A program made the translations under genes and the position numbers. From Verrucomicrobiia bacterium (GTDB lineage Bacteria > Verrucomicrobiota > Verrucomicrobiia > Limisphaerales > CAIMTB01), in NCBI GenBank assembly GCA_019634625.1, contig JAHCBA010000031.1, positions 1 through 64,000 of the forward strand: 64,000 bases of DNA. Reading direction: 5' to 3'. Every line of letters begins with the position of its first letter. Position 1 is the stretch's first letter. Below are positions 17,148-26,754 of this stretch, one piece after another. Under the pieces are notes generated by a model, which had not been told where the DNA came from, did no database searches, and worked only from the letters and a program-made list of their open reading frames with translations.

Positions 17148-17648
17148 CTATGAAGCATCGTGCCACATCAGCGGATGCACCTCACCCTTCCATTGCCAAG
17201 AGTCGACATCCTTCACCAATCCAGCCCGAACAGGATTCTCCATCACATAGAGCCACTTCTGTGAGTAGCTCTCACCACTGCGGAGTTGCCTATCGAAGAA
17301 ATCCTTCTGCCAGATGGGCTTATCCTCCGGCCAAGGCCAGCTCCGAGTTACACCAGAGCGCCACCATTGCATCCACGACTTGAGGGGTGCGGATGGCAAT
17401 CGTTTGGGCGCACAAAAGAAGTGCATATGGTCGGGCATCAAGAGGTACCTGCCGACCAGCCATTCCCCATCACCCGACCACACCCGCATAATCGCCTCGG
17501 CTGCCTGCTGTCGTGCGAGCAAGGGACGTCGGTTCCGGACAACCTGGGTGACATAGATGAGTATCGTCTGGTTGTGAAACCCCAGCGGCGCAAGGTGCGG
17601 AAGCGCAATGCGCCTGTTCGCATCCGACGGTTGAGCGTCCGACTGCAC
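17148..17648 (-). CDS. REP-associated tyrosine transposase (RAYT, Y1/HUH family)
   Basis: The 166-residue protein carries the HUH motif LMPDHMHFF (His74 and His76) and the RAYT C-terminal signature YVMENPVRAGLV (residues 134-145), preceded by IWQKDFFDRQLRSGESYSQK. The nucleophilic tyrosine is Tyr128 or Tyr134. RAYTs are single-copy, domesticated IS200/IS605-like enzymes that recognise and process REP hairpins. The gene lies inside an array of 97-bp hairpin repeats: seven units to its left and four complete units plus two partial ones to its right. The segment CTGCGGCCTCGTGGAACTCG occurs directly at both module borders. It is intact and of normal family length. Confidence 0.9.
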   Translation of the reverse strand: MQSDAQPSDANRRIALPHLAPLGFHNQTILIYVTQVVRNRRPLLARQQAAEAIMRVWSGDGEWLVGRYLLMPDHMHFFCAPKRLPSAPLKSWMQWWRSGVTRSWPWPEDKPIWQKDFFDRQLRSGESYSQKWLYVMENPVRAGLVKDVDSWQWKGEVHPLMWHDAS

Positions 17649-17671
17649 TTGCTTGGATTATTCAGTACTGT

Positions 17672-18134
17672 GCACCCCTCCCCTGCGGCCTCGTGGAACT
17701 CGGCCCTCCGATTTCACACCCCCGCTTCACCCTTCGGAGGGACGAGCTCTGCGAGTCCTCAATCCATTGCTCCACTCTCCTGCGGCCTCGTGGAACTCGG
17801 CCCTCCGATTTCACCACCCCGCTTCACCTTTCGGAGGGACGAGCTCCGCGAGTCCTCATCCCACCGCTCCACTCTCCTGCGGCCTCGTGGAACTCGGCCC
17901 TCCGATTTCACCATCCCGTTTCACCCTTCGGAGGGACGAGCTCCGCGAGTCCTCAATCCATCGCACCCCTCTCCTGCGGCCTCGTGGAACTCGGCCCTCC
18001 GATTTCACCACCCCGCTTCACCTTTCGGAGGGACGAGCTCTGCGAGTCCTCATCCCACCGCACCCCTCTCCTGCGGCCTCGTGGAACTCGGCCCTCCGAT
18101 TTCACCACGCCACTTCACCCTTCGGAGGGACGAA
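17672..18134. repeat. 97-bp tandem REP-like array, right part
   Basis: Unit starts at 17735, 17832, 17929, 18026 and 18123 keep the exact 97-bp spacing seen on the other side of the RAYT gene. The array runs up to the stop codon of the glycosidase gene (18141). Variation between units is limited to a few alternating bases (CTCT/CTCC, CCTT/TTTC). Confidence 0.96.
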
Positions 18135-18140
18135 CCGGGC

Positions 18141-20336
18141 CTATTCCATCCGCCGCAGGGCGGGTTCCTCGAGTTCGACCAATTGGCCGGGAGCCAATCC
18201 CTGGAACCGGATGGCCAGCCAGCGGGCTTCGGCCATCGCAGGGGCTCCGAAATCACGGTGCCGGGACCAGATGGTCGGCGCGAATTCGCCGAGGCCGGCC
18301 CGGATGGCCAGGCCATCCGCTGGAACCGATTCCAGTTCGCCGTGACGCCATACCTCGCCATGGGCGGTGAACAGAAACGCCTGCGCAAAGGTCGGTGTCG
18401 GCCCCGGCTCGGCGTGGATTCGCGTGGTGAAGACGTCCGATCCCCGCACGATCCCGGGCAGGGCCAGGTAAAACATGGCGTCCCGGTGGGCATCGCCCGG
18501 TTGGCGCACCTCGATGGCCACCCGGTCGGGTTCGATCTGAAAGATCTGGGTGGCGCCGTGCTGTCCCGCACGCGGCACGAGATCCCGCGCGGTGTACCGT
18601 CGCCAGATGGGCGGCGGAGGCAGATCCGGCTCGAATCGCACCGAGGCCGCATCCACCCGGCCCGCCTCGTCCCGCCAGGTGAGGCGCACCCGCCGCGGCT
18701 CCGACGGGAGATCCGGGCGGCGGGTAAATCGGACGGGAATGTCCAGGCGCGCCAGGGGAGCGACTTCCACGGAACCTCCCAGGCTTGGGCCAGGTTCCCG
18801 GTCTGGTCGGGCCTCCCCGCCGGTCGCGGGTCCGGCGCTCCAGCCTTCGGGGGCGTCGATGCGCCAGGTGCCCCGAACCGGACGGTCGGTGAAGTTGCGC
18901 AGTTCGAGACGCGCATCCCCCTTCGTTTCCGCCGCCAGGCGCAGGGACTGACGCGGCTTGTCCTCGGTCCAGGCGTCGCTCATCCGGAGGCGCAGGACGA
19001 CGGGCGACGGTTCCCGGCGGGGCGGCAGGGAGTCGAGTTCGCGTTCGAGGTCGGGCGCGATGCGGGGAGGGGCGCCGAGTTCCCTCCGAAACGGTTCCCA
19101 CCGTACCTCGGCAAGCTGGTAGGGCGCCGGTCCGGTCCGCAGATGGAAGGTTCGTTCCGGGGCCAGATCGATGGCCGGCAATTGGGCGGGATCGAGTAGC
19201 ACCCCGGAATCGAGGCCGAAATGCACAAAGGGCGTGCCTTCCGGCCACGTGACCTCGAGGCGCAGACGTTCGGGAACCGGGGGGTCCATGACCCTCCCCG
19301 GCGGTGCGAGTTCCCTGGGCCTGCCCGGAGACCACAGGACGGACCACCATGCGCCGTCGGGTTCCTCGATCACCAACCCGATGCGGGCACCGGTGGGTTC
19401 ATGGACCAGTGACCAGAGCGGACGACAGCCCGGAATCCGGCCGGCCAGTTGCACGATCGCCAGCAGTGCCGGACGCCATCGTCCTTCGGGATCGGTGAGA
19501 CCGAAGTCGGAGATGACTTCAACGTAGTGGGTGAGAAGAAAGGGGAAGTGTCGCTCCACACCTTCCGCCCAGGACTCGACCAGGGTCCGCTCATGAAACG
19601 CGGCCTGACGATCCAGGTGCCCGGGGTCGGAGGCCAGGGTGACGGGCAACTGGAAATACCCTATCTCGGTGAGCCACCACGGCCCCTCGATCCCGGCAGC
19701 CCGGGCAAAGACGCGATGATGCGCGAGGAAGTCGGTGAAGTCCGCCGCCCAACCGTAGTAGTGGAGGTTGAGTCCGTCGGTCCATGAGGCCAGACCGTTG
19801 TGGGCCAGTTCCAGGGCGTAACGGGCGGGTCGAAAGGCCAGGGACGGCATCAGGACGGGGACCTCGGGACGATCGGTCTTGATGGCCCACCAGGCGGCCT
19901 TGAGGACCGCCGCCATGTCCGCGGCGCTGTTCTCGACGAAGTAGAAGTCCGGTTCGTTGTAGACCTCCCAGGCGTCGGGGGAACGCGGGGCCGGAGGGAG
20001 ATTCGTCCGGCAGGTCCAATACACCGAAAACAGGTCCTGCGGCAGCCGCTCGGGAGGTCGTTGCCGACCGGGTTGGTAATTGCGGACGTCGGCCAGCCAT
20101 CGGAATCCGTTCTCCTTTCCCAGCGGCGACGCCCCGCGGGTCCAATGAAGCCCGGGCCGGCCCGACAGCGACCGGAGCACCTCGAGGGTGTTGGATCCCG
20201 ATCCGCTGATGTGCCCGCCCCACTCAAAGTCAGCACCCGATGCCGCCAGGCCGAACGCCGCGATCAGGGCGCCCGGGACGCGACGCCAAGGAACCCAGAC
20301 CGAAGGCAGAGACGCCCGATTTCCTTCACCCTCCAT
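18141..20336 (-). CDS. Secreted clan GH-A glycoside hydrolase-like protein
   Basis: The 731-residue protein has a hydrophobic N-terminal segment GALIAAFGLAASGADF suggesting a signal peptide. A catalytic barrel has the acid/base glutamate in WEVYNEPDFYF (about residue 129) and a candidate nucleophile in WWLTEIGYF (about residue 215), the usual beta-4/beta-7 pair of clan GH-A enzymes such as GH39/GH5. The C-terminal half is beta-rich. It probably trims or degrades a polysaccharide outside the cytoplasm. The only ATG in frame lies inside a long inverted-repeat element, so the first 15-20 residues (MEGEGNRASLPSVW) are repeat-encoded. The gene also ends 7 nt from the REP array. Confidence 0.72.
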   Translation of the reverse strand: MEGEGNRASLPSVWVPWRRVPGALIAAFGLAASGADFEWGGHISGSGSNTLEVLRSLSGRPGLHWTRGASPLGKENGFRWLADVRNYQPGRQRPPERLPQDLFSVYWTCRTNLPPAPRSPDAWEVYNEPDFYFVENSAADMAAVLKAAWWAIKTDRPEVPVLMPSLAFRPARYALELAHNGLASWTDGLNLHYYGWAADFTDFLAHHRVFARAAGIEGPWWLTEIGYFQLPVTLASDPGHLDRQAAFHERTLVESWAEGVERHFPFLLTHYVEVISDFGLTDPEGRWRPALLAIVQLAGRIPGCRPLWSLVHEPTGARIGLVIEEPDGAWWSVLWSPGRPRELAPPGRVMDPPVPERLRLEVTWPEGTPFVHFGLDSGVLLDPAQLPAIDLAPERTFHLRTGPAPYQLAEVRWEPFRRELGAPPRIAPDLERELDSLPPRREPSPVVLRLRMSDAWTEDKPRQSLRLAAETKGDARLELRNFTDRPVRGTWRIDAPEGWSAGPATGGEARPDREPGPSLGGSVEVAPLARLDIPVRFTRRPDLPSEPRRVRLTWRDEAGRVDAASVRFEPDLPPPPIWRRYTARDLVPRAGQHGATQIFQIEPDRVAIEVRQPGDAHRDAMFYLALPGIVRGSDVFTTRIHAEPGPTPTFAQAFLFTAHGEVWRHGELESVPADGLAIRAGLGEFAPTIWSRHRDFGAPAMAEARWLAIRFQGLAPGQLVELEEPALRRME

Positions 20337-21105
20337 TCTCTTTGCGTCTTTGCGTCTTGGCGTGAGGAACGGGGGCTTTCGAGGTCGAGTACCGCCCTGC
20401 GGGCTGAGTACGAGTACGAGTACGACGCATGGGTGAGTTCAGTTGTGGAGTCTCACGCGAAGACGCGAAGACGCCAAGGAATCCAGACCGAAGGCAGCGA
20501 TGCCGGGCTTCTTTCACCAGGCATTCCCTTTGCGTCTTTGCGTCTTGGCGTGAGGAACGGGGCCTTTCGAGGTCGAGTACCGCCCTGCAGGCTGAGTACG
20601 AGTACGACGCATGGGTGAGTTGGTTTGCGGATTCTCACGCGAAGACGCGAAGACGCGAAGGAATCCAGACCGAAGGCAGCGATGCCGGGCTTCTTTTACC
20701 CGGCATTCCCTTTGCGTCTTTGCGTCTTGGCGTGAGGAACGGGGTCTTTCGAGAACGAGTACGACGCATGGGTGAGTTGGTTTGCGGATTCTCACGCGAA
20801 GACGCGAAGACGCCAAGGAACCCAGACCGAAGGCAGCGATGCCGGGCTTCTCTTACCCGGCATTCCCTTTGCGTCTTTGCGTCTTGGCGTGAGGAACGGG
20901 GGCTTTCGAGGTCGAGTACCGCCCTTCGGGCTGAGTACGAGTACGAGTACGAGTACGACGCATGGGTGGGTGAGTTCAGTTGGGGAGTCTCACGCGAAGA
21001 CGCGAAGACGCGAAGGAATCCAGAACGGAGGCTGCGCCACCCGATTTCCTTCACCCGCCAACTCCTTTGCGTCGTGGGGTCCCGGCGTGAGCCCCAGGCG
21101 CCACG
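20280..21105. repeat. Long inverted-repeat elements (GCGAAGACGCGAAG family), cluster C
   Basis: About five units of 155-185 bp, with left arms near 20454, 20635, 20792 and 20991 and right arms ending near 20368, 20557, 20740 and 20898. Each ends with GAGTACCGCCC(T)GCGGGCTGAGTAC-type joints except the third, where the joint is reduced to GAGAACGAGTACGACGC. The first unit is truncated by, or fused to, the start of the glycosidase gene. Confidence 0.92.
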
Positions 21106-21144
21106 CGGCACCCTTCAGGGTGCATCCCGACGCACCGCCCACCT

Positions 21145-21285
21145 TCAGTCCTCAGTCCTCAGTCCTCAGTCCTCAGTCCTCAGTCCTCAGTCCTCAGTCC
21201 TCAGTCCTCAGTCCTCAGGCTTCAGGCTTCAGGCTTCAGGCTTCAGGTTTCCGGTTTCAGGCTTCAGCCTTCAGCCTTCAGGCCC
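21145..21285. repeat. Heptamer array (CAGTCCT then TTCAGGC)
   Basis: Ten tandem CAGTCCT units are followed by about nine TTCAGGC/TTTCAGG/TTCAGCC units. The last units supply the TGA stop (21278-21280) of the YhcH-family gene read on the minus strand. Confidence 0.95.
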
Positions 21286-21754
21286 CACGCACCAGTTCCC
21301 AGGCGACCTTGATCACCAGTTTGGAGACGGATGGATTCAGGCCGTCGGCGCGCTTGGGACGGTGGGCGTCGCTGGGATGGAAGATGGCGTAGCTCCCGGG
21401 GACCATGTGGAGGGTGGTGATGGAATCCCCGGGTTCATAGAACTGGAGATCCTTTGCCTCGTCGAAGGGGCCGGCGGGCCGGAGCGTGGACGCAAGCTGC
21501 CAGTCGATGCGTTCTCCGCCGGCGATGCAGTATTGGAGATCGACGTACTTCCGATGGCTTTCGTACCGGCACTGCTCCGGCGGCAGGGTTTCGTAGCCAT
21601 GGACGTTGACGTACATGGCGTCGCCGCGAAGGGGCCGGATGCCGGGCTCGGGGTTGGGTGGCAGTTGACGCAGCCAATCGAATGCGAAGCGCCAGGCCTC
21701 ATGGGCCAGCAGGTGGGAATAGGCGTCCGGAGCGGAGAGGTGTCCGTAGATCAT
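21278..21754 (-). CDS. YhcH/YjgK/YiaL family protein (DUF386)
   Basis: The 158-residue protein starts MIYGHLSAPDAYSHLLAHEA. It has the family core HRKYVDLQYCIAGGERIDW, FYEPGDSITTLHM and SYAIFHPSDAHRPKRADG, whose His and Glu residues bind a metal in the cupin-like fold. Members are linked to sialic acid or other sugar-acid metabolism, and YhcH is proposed to handle N-glycolyl sialic acid. The CMP-acylneuraminate-type synthetase in the same locus makes a role with an acidic sugar plausible, but the reaction is unproven. The stop codon is part of a heptamer array. Confidence 0.87.
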   Translation of the reverse strand: MIYGHLSAPDAYSHLLAHEAWRFAFDWLRQLPPNPEPGIRPLRGDAMYVNVHGYETLPPEQCRYESHRKYVDLQYCIAGGERIDWQLASTLRPAGPFDEAKDLQFYEPGDSITTLHMVPGSYAIFHPSDAHRPKRADGLNPSVSKLVIKVAWELVRGA

Positions 21755-21769
21755 GGAATCGGGGTGGGG

Positions 21770-22453
21770 TCAGGGGATCAACTGAAGGCCGCGGGCCGCA
21801 CAGGCTTCGCGGTGATCCGTGCCGGCGGCCAGCATCACGAACACACCGTCCACCGTCTTGTCCGGATGCAGGTGCCGCATCAGGGCCACCTTGTCGGCGA
21901 GGTTGTCGATGTCATCGATCTTTGCGGGCGTTTTGACCTCGAAGACGATCACGGTCGGCCCCAGGACAATGAGGTCGAATTCGCGGGTCTTGCCCGGACG
22001 AAAAACCACACCGGCCTCGTCGGTGATCTTGCGCCGCAACTGGACGTGCTCGGGCTGGATGTCGGAACGTTGCAACCCATAGCGAAAGGCGCCCGCCACC
22101 ACGTCCTCGAGGCGATGGCCCGCCTTGTCCAGAAACCCGCCGACGTTGAGGTGCATCCAGTCCCGCACCCCGGCCAGGTCCTGACGGACCTCCTTCACGC
22201 CCTGCTCCAGGGCATCCATGCGGTGGTCCACGGCATCGAACCGCTGGTCCAAGGCCTCGAACCGGGCCTCGTTTTCACGGCGGGAAGCCTGCACCTCGTC
22301 GAGCAATCGGGCGAACTCGTCACGGCGCGGAAAGTGCTCCGCCAGGATGCCTTCGAGGACCAGCGCCAGTTCGCGATCCTCCACGAGCGCCCGGGGAAGC
22401 TCGCGGATCACGTACCGCTTGATCTCTTCACGTTCCTCAAGAGTCAGGCTCAT
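21770..22453 (-). CDS. DUF3782-type PD-(D/E)XK nuclease-fold protein with coiled coil
   Basis: In the 227-residue protein, residues 45-100 are heptad-rich (DEVQASRRENEARFEALDQR, DAVDHRMDALEQGVKEV) and should form a coiled coil. The C-terminal half shows the nuclease-fold core EFDLIVLGPTVIVFEVKT, that is E/D...D...ExK, as in DUF3782 proteins. The same arrangement is common in cyanobacteria and archaea, where the function is unknown. No partner gene is evident. It lies 15 nt upstream of the YhcH-family gene and 80 nt downstream of GDP-fucose synthase. Confidence 0.75.
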   Translation of the reverse strand: MSLTLEEREEIKRYVIRELPRALVEDRELALVLEGILAEHFPRRDEFARLLDEVQASRRENEARFEALDQRFDAVDHRMDALEQGVKEVRQDLAGVRDWMHLNVGGFLDKAGHRLEDVVAGAFRYGLQRSDIQPEHVQLRRKITDEAGVVFRPGKTREFDLIVLGPTVIVFEVKTPAKIDDIDNLADKVALMRHLHPDKTVDGVFVMLAAGTDHREACAARGLQLIP

Positions 22454-22533
22454 CGCGGTATCGGATGGAATCGGTTCGGGCGACGCGGGAGCTATCAGCC
22501 CATCCCTTTCCCTGCGCTCCTGTCATCCTGTTA

Positions 22534-23532
22534 CTACTCCCGCAGACGCCCTTCGGCCAGTTCACACTGGAAATCCGCGTAGGTGCGTCGAAGTCCCTCG
22601 GACAATGAAATGGAGGGCTGCCAGCCCGTGGCCCGGAGGCGGTCGATGTTCAGCAGCTTGCGCGGAGTGCCGTCCGGCTGAGCCGCATCCCAGCGCAGTT
22701 CCCCTTCGTACCCCACCACCTCCCGCACGCTTTCCGCAAGTTCCCGGATGGTCACGTCGGTGCCGGTCCCCACGTTGACCCAATCCGGCGGCTCGTCGAG
22801 GCCGAGCAGATGGATGCAGGCCCCGGCCAGATCGTCCACGTGCAGGAATTCGCGGCGGGGACTTCCGCTGCCCCAGAGCGTGACATGCGGCAGGCCATCG
22901 CGCCGGGCCTCATGAAACCGGCGGATCATCGCGGGCACCACGTGGGAATGGGTCGGGTGATAGAAGTCCCCCGGCCCGTAGAGATTGGTCGGCATGGCCG
23001 AATGAAACAGCACGCCATGCTGGCGCCGGTAAGACTGCGCGAGCTTGAGTCCGGCGATCTTGGCGATGGCGTAGGCTTCGTTGGTCGGTTCCAGCGGACC
23101 GGTGAGCAGGCAGTCCTCGGTCATGGGCTGCGGCGCGTGCCTCGGATAGATGCAGGAACTCCCGAGGAAGAGGAGGCGCCCGACCCCGTGCCGCCAGGCG
23201 GCATGAATGACATTCAGCGCGATGGCGAGGTTCTCCTGGAGGAACTCGGCGGGAAAGGTGCGGTTGGCGTGGATCCCACCCACCCGCGCCGCCGCAACCA
23301 GCACGATGTCCGGTCGTTCCCGACGGTAGTACGCCTCGACCGCGGCCCCGTCGCACAGATCCAGTTCCGATCGGGACGGCAGCAGCAACCGGTTGGCACC
23401 ACGCCGTTCGAGGCAGCGCACCAACGCCGAACCCACCATGCCGCGATGCCCCGCCACGTGGATGAGGGCGTCGGGATTCAAGGCGGGGGACGATCGATCC
23501 ACAGGCGACGAAGCGGGGTTCGAGTCAGTCAT
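22534..23532 (-). CDS. fcl: GDP-L-fucose synthase
   Basis: This NAD(P)-dependent SDR epimerase-reductase turns GDP-4-keto-6-deoxymannose into GDP-L-fucose. Visible features are the Rossmann motif [18 protein letters not shown], the family-specific [15 protein letters not shown], the catalytic serine in [12 protein letters not shown] and the YxxxK in [13 protein letters not shown]. Length is normal (332 residues from ATG 23532). An ATG 21 nt upstream is possible, but AGGA lies 5-9 nt before 23532. The preceding gene in the operon is GDP-mannose 4,6-dehydratase, which makes its substrate. Confidence 0.95.
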   Translation of the reverse strand: MTDSNPASSPVDRSSPALNPDALIHVAGHRGMVGSALVRCLERRGANRLLLPSRSELDLCDGAAVEAYYRRERPDIVLVAAARVGGIHANRTFPAEFLQENLAIALNVIHAAWRHGVGRLLFLGSSCIYPRHAPQPMTEDCLLTGPLEPTNEAYAIAKIAGLKLAQSYRRQHGVLFHSAMPTNLYGPGDFYHPTHSHVVPAMIRRFHEARRDGLPHVTLWGSGSPRREFLHVDDLAGACIHLLGLDEPPDWVNVGTGTDVTIRELAESVREVVGYEGELRWDAAQPDGTPRKLLNIDRLRATGWQPSISLSEGLRRTYADFQCELAEGRLRE

Positions 23533-23562
23533 GGATTGTCCTGCACCCTCCAAGCCGTGGTA

Positions 23563-24576
23563 CTAGCCCCGGGCCTGCTGGACGGCCAGCTCGTGCCTGG
23601 CCAGGGCCAGATCGGCGTCCACCATGATGCGGACCAGTTCCTTGAAGCGGACCCTGGGTTCCCAGCCGAGCTGGCGTCGGGCCTTCCCGGGATTGCCGAT
23701 GAGAAGATCCACCTCCGCGGGCCGCTCGTAGCGCGGGTCGTGACGGACGTACTGTTTCCAATCCAGGTCCAGAAGACCGAAGGTCTCCTGGCAGAATTCC
23801 TGGACGGAATGGGTCTCGTTGGTCGCCACGACGTAGTCGTCCGGGCGTTCCTGCTGGAGCATCAACCACATCATCTCGACGTATTCCTTCGCGTAGCCCC
23901 AGTCGCGCCGGGCGTCGAGATTGCCCAGATAGAGGGCATCCTGGAGGCCCATTTTGATGCGGGTGGCGGCGCGGGTGATCTTGCGGGTCACAAACGTCTC
24001 GCCCCTTCGCGGCGATTCGTGGTTGAAGAGGATGCCGTTGCTGGCATGGACCCCGTAGGATTCCCGGAAGTTCACGGTCAGCCAGTAGGCATAGACCTTG
24101 GCGCAGGCATACGGGGAGCGGGGCCAGAACGGGGTGGTCTCCGTCTGCGGCACCGCCTGGACCTTGCCGTACATCTCGGAGGAACTGGCCTGGTAGAAAC
24201 GGACTTTGCCGGACAGACCGCTTTCACGGATGGCCTCGAGGATGCGGATGGTGCCCAGGCCGACGACATCGCCGGTGTATTCCGGGATGTCGAAGGACAC
24301 GCGGACATGGCTCTGGGCGCCGAGGTTGTAGATCTCGTCGGGTTCGAGTTCGTACAGGAGCCGCACCATCTGCACCGAGTCCGCAAGGTCACCGTAGTGC
24401 AACCGCAAACGCTGCCCCTGGGCATGGGGATCCTGATAGAGGTGGTCGATCCGCTGGGTGTTGAACGACGACGAACGCCGGATGATGCCGTGGACCTCGT
24501 AGCCCTTTTCCAGAAGGAGTTCCGCCAGGTAGGAGCCGTCCTGTCCCGTGATGCCCGTGATGAGTGCCTTTTTCAT
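23563..24576 (-). CDS. gmd: GDP-mannose 4,6-dehydratase
   Basis: The 337-residue SDR enzyme opens with [20 protein letters not shown] (NAD(P)-binding GxxGxxG), continues with the Gmd-specific [16 protein letters not shown], and has the catalytic [12 protein letters not shown] and [11 protein letters not shown] (YxxxK). It converts GDP-D-mannose to GDP-4-keto-6-deoxy-D-mannose, the first step to GDP-L-fucose. It overlaps the upstream epimerase gene by 4 nt and is followed 30 nt later by GDP-fucose synthase, so the fucose pathway is complete within one transcription unit. Confidence 0.96.
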   Translation of the reverse strand: MKKALITGITGQDGSYLAELLLEKGYEVHGIIRRSSSFNTQRIDHLYQDPHAQGQRLRLHYGDLADSVQMVRLLYELEPDEIYNLGAQSHVRVSFDIPEYTGDVVGLGTIRILEAIRESGLSGKVRFYQASSSEMYGKVQAVPQTETTPFWPRSPYACAKVYAYWLTVNFRESYGVHASNGILFNHESPRRGETFVTRKITRAATRIKMGLQDALYLGNLDARRDWGYAKEYVEMMWLMLQQERPDDYVVATNETHSVQEFCQETFGLLDLDWKQYVRHDPRYERPAEVDLLIGNPGKARRQLGWEPRVRFKELVRIMVDADLALARHELAVQQARG

Positions 24577-25634
24577 CGAGAATTCGCCGTGCCGGCGATC
24601 GCGCCGGGCGGGTCGTCCGCCTGGGAGCGCCCGAACCAGCGGGTGGTGGCCGCCAGGCCGGTGCGGATGTCGCGGGTATCCGCCAGGCCGAGAATCTCCC
24701 GGGCGCGCCGCATGTCCGCCTGGGAATGCCGGATGTCGCCCGGGCGCGCCTCGCGATGGGTCGCTTTCACCCCGGCGGCTTCGGGTCGCAGCCTGACGGC
24801 CTCGCCGGCGAGGATCTCGAAGAGGGCATTGAGAGTGGTCGCCTGCCCCAACCCGACATTGAACACACGGGGCTCGCCCGGCCGCAGTTGGGCGGTCGCG
24901 GCCAGAAGGTTGGCACGGGCGACGTGTTCAACCGGACAGAAGTCGCGGCTGGTTTCCCCATCGCCGTAGATCTCGACAGGCCGTCCGGTCAGCAGGGCAT
25001 CGATCCAGCGCGGGATCACCGCGGCATAGGCACCGTTGGGGTCCTGGCGGGGTCCGAACACATTGAAATACCGGAGCCCGACCGAGATCAGGCCGTAGCA
25101 ACGCTCGAAGACGGCCGCGTACTGTTCGTTGATCGACTTCGAGACGGCATACGGGGACAGCGGGCGCCCGATGCGATCCTCGACCGCCGGCAGATCGGTG
25201 GCGTCGCCGTACACGGCACTGCTCGACGCGTACACCACCCGGCGCACCCCGGCCTGACGGGCGGCCTCGAGCATGTGCAGGAAGCCGGTGACGTTGATGG
25301 CATGGGTGGTGACGGGGTCCTCGATGGACTGGGGCACCGAACCGAGGGCGGCCTGGTGCAGCACATAGGTCACACCCCCCATCAACCCGGCCAGGTCCGC
25401 CCGGTGGAGGATGTCGCCCTCGCAGAAACGGAACCGCGCCCACTGCGCGCCTCGAACCCGGCGGCGCACGTCCTCGAGGTTCTCGCGGTGCCCGGTTCGG
25501 AAATTGTCGAGGCCGACGACCTCCTGATCCTGGGTCAGGAGCGTCTCGAGCAGGTGGGACCCAATGAACCCCGCCACGCCGGTCACCAGCCAGCGGTGGG
25601 GATGTTCCAGTCCGGGAATCGGCGCAACACTCAT
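24573..25634 (-). CDS. NAD-dependent UDP-sugar 4-epimerase (WbpP/TviC type)
   Basis: The 353-residue SDR protein has [19 protein letters not shown] at its N-terminus, [15 protein letters not shown], and [17 protein letters not shown] (YxxxK). It also has the extended-SDR features [17 protein letters not shown] and [19 protein letters not shown]. The combination points to the UDP-GlcNAc/UDP-GlcNAcA 4-epimerase group (WbpP, TviC, Gne) rather than GalE. It would supply an N-acetylated hexose or hexuronic acid for the glycan. It overlaps gmd by 4 nt, indicating coupling. Confidence 0.9.
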   Translation of the reverse strand: MSVAPIPGLEHPHRWLVTGVAGFIGSHLLETLLTQDQEVVGLDNFRTGHRENLEDVRRRVRGAQWARFRFCEGDILHRADLAGLMGGVTYVLHQAALGSVPQSIEDPVTTHAINVTGFLHMLEAARQAGVRRVVYASSSAVYGDATDLPAVEDRIGRPLSPYAVSKSINEQYAAVFERCYGLISVGLRYFNVFGPRQDPNGAYAAVIPRWIDALLTGRPVEIYGDGETSRDFCPVEHVARANLLAATAQLRPGEPRVFNVGLGQATTLNALFEILAGEAVRLRPEAAGVKATHREARPGDIRHSQADMRRAREILGLADTRDIRTGLAATTRWFGRSQADDPPGAIAGTANSR

Positions 25635-25653
25635 AGGATCATCCCCCGCCCCG

Positions 25654-26754
25654 TCAGTCCGCGCGAGCCAGGGCCGACCGGTCCCACGCCGGCTGGCCGC
25701 ACGCCGACGCGATGGCGTCGAACGCGTCCATTTCGGAGTCGGTGAAGAGAAGGCCCCCCGCCCGGGCGCAGCGTTGCGCCGCTTCGTGCTCGAGTTGCCC
25801 CGGCAGCAGGGCCCCTTCGTTGCCCGGCCCGAGAATGTCCGACACCACCGCCTTCACATTCGCGTCCCGGTCGAGCCCCGCCTCCCAGCGTCCTCCCGAC
25901 ACGGCCTCGGGATGGATCGCCATGAAATGGAAACTGGGGGTCCGCTTGGAAGCGTCGCTGGACGGGAACCGGCCCCTCACCGTCGGCCGGCCGCCGCCGA
26001 TGAACGCTGCGAACAGTTCGTCCACCAGCCCCAGGCCGTACCCCTTGTGTCCGCCGAACGGAAGCAGCGCCGATGCCCGGGCCGGATCCCGGGTCTCGTT
26101 GCCATCCGCATCGACCGCCCAACCGGACGGCAGCGGCCGTCCTTCCCGGCCGAGTTGCTGGACGCGTCCCATGGCCGCCGACGAGGTGGCGAAGTCGATC
26201 AACACGGGGAACCCGATCGACGTCCGGGTGGGAAAGGCCCAGGAATGCGGGTTGGTGCCGAGCGCCGGCCGCCTTCCGCCAAAGGGCACCACCTCGGCCA
26301 GCATCGCCGTGCAGTTGGTGTACCCGATGAATCCCTGCCGCGCCGCCTCGAGGACATACGCCCCGCCCCACAGGTAATGCCACGCCTCATCCACGCTCAC
26401 CATCCCCACCCCCTGCTCCCGCGCGATCGCCACGCACGTGTCCATGGCGGCATAGGCAACCCCGGGACCCAGCTTGCGATGCGCGTTCCACACCCGCGCG
26501 GCGGGAAATCGCACCGGCAGGACCTCGACCGCCGCCCCCGGCACACACCCGCCCACCCTCGACCCGAACAGGTCATCGAGATGCAGCGCCTTGATGGCGT
26601 TGTGGGTCCGGATCCCGTGCCGCGCCGCCTCGCCGCAGACCTTCACCATGGCGGCCACTTCGTCCGGCTCGAACCCCCGGGCCGCGAAGGCCGCCGTCAC
26701 CAGGGCATCGTGCGCCGCCTGCGGCACCACCCAATGGGCATTCCCGGCGCTCAT
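25654..26754 (-). CDS. Ldh family (malate/L-lactate/ureidoglycolate) NAD(P)-dependent dehydrogenase
   Basis: From ATG 26754 the protein has 366 residues with the type-2 malate/lactate dehydrogenase fold: [17 protein letters not shown] near the N-terminus, then [38 protein letters not shown] and [19 protein letters not shown]. These enzymes reduce 2-keto acids or imino acids without the classical Rossmann fold. In glycan loci they are found with DegT aminotransferases and probably act on a sugar-acid precursor. Start and upstream stop overlap by 4 nt (ATGA). The frame continues upstream antisense-like but has no family similarity there. Confidence 0.85.
   Translation of the reverse strand: MSAGNAHWVVPQAAHDALVTAAFAARGFEPDEVAAMVKVCGEAARHGIRTHNAIKALHLDDLFGSRVGGCVPGAAVEVLPVRFPAARVWNAHRKLGPGVAYAAMDTCVAIAREQGVGMVSVDEAWHYLWGGAYVLEAARQGFIGYTNCTAMLAEVVPFGGRRPALGTNPHSWAFPTRTSIGFPVLIDFATSSAAMGRVQQLGREGRPLPSGWAVDADGNETRDPARASALLPFGGHKGYGLGLVDELFAAFIGGGRPTVRGRFPSSDASKRTPSFHFMAIHPEAVSGGRWEAGLDRDANVKAVVSDILGPGNEGALLPGQLEHEAAQRCARAGGLLFTDSEMDAFDAIASACGQPAWDRSALARAD

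Noticed and set aside
16488-18134. Regular repeats considered as a CRISPR array
   Set aside because: The 97-bp units are tandem and nearly identical throughout; there are no unique spacers and no cas genes.
16445-18370. Plus-strand frames with repeated SAASWNSALRFHHPASPFGG peptides
   Set aside because: These are translations of the 97-bp REP-like units, and the unit length (97, not a multiple of 3) changes frame at each repeat.
20429-22582. 717-codon plus-strand frame across repeats and the YhcH/DUF3782 genes
   Set aside because: It strings together repeat elements and antisense of two well-supported minus-strand genes.
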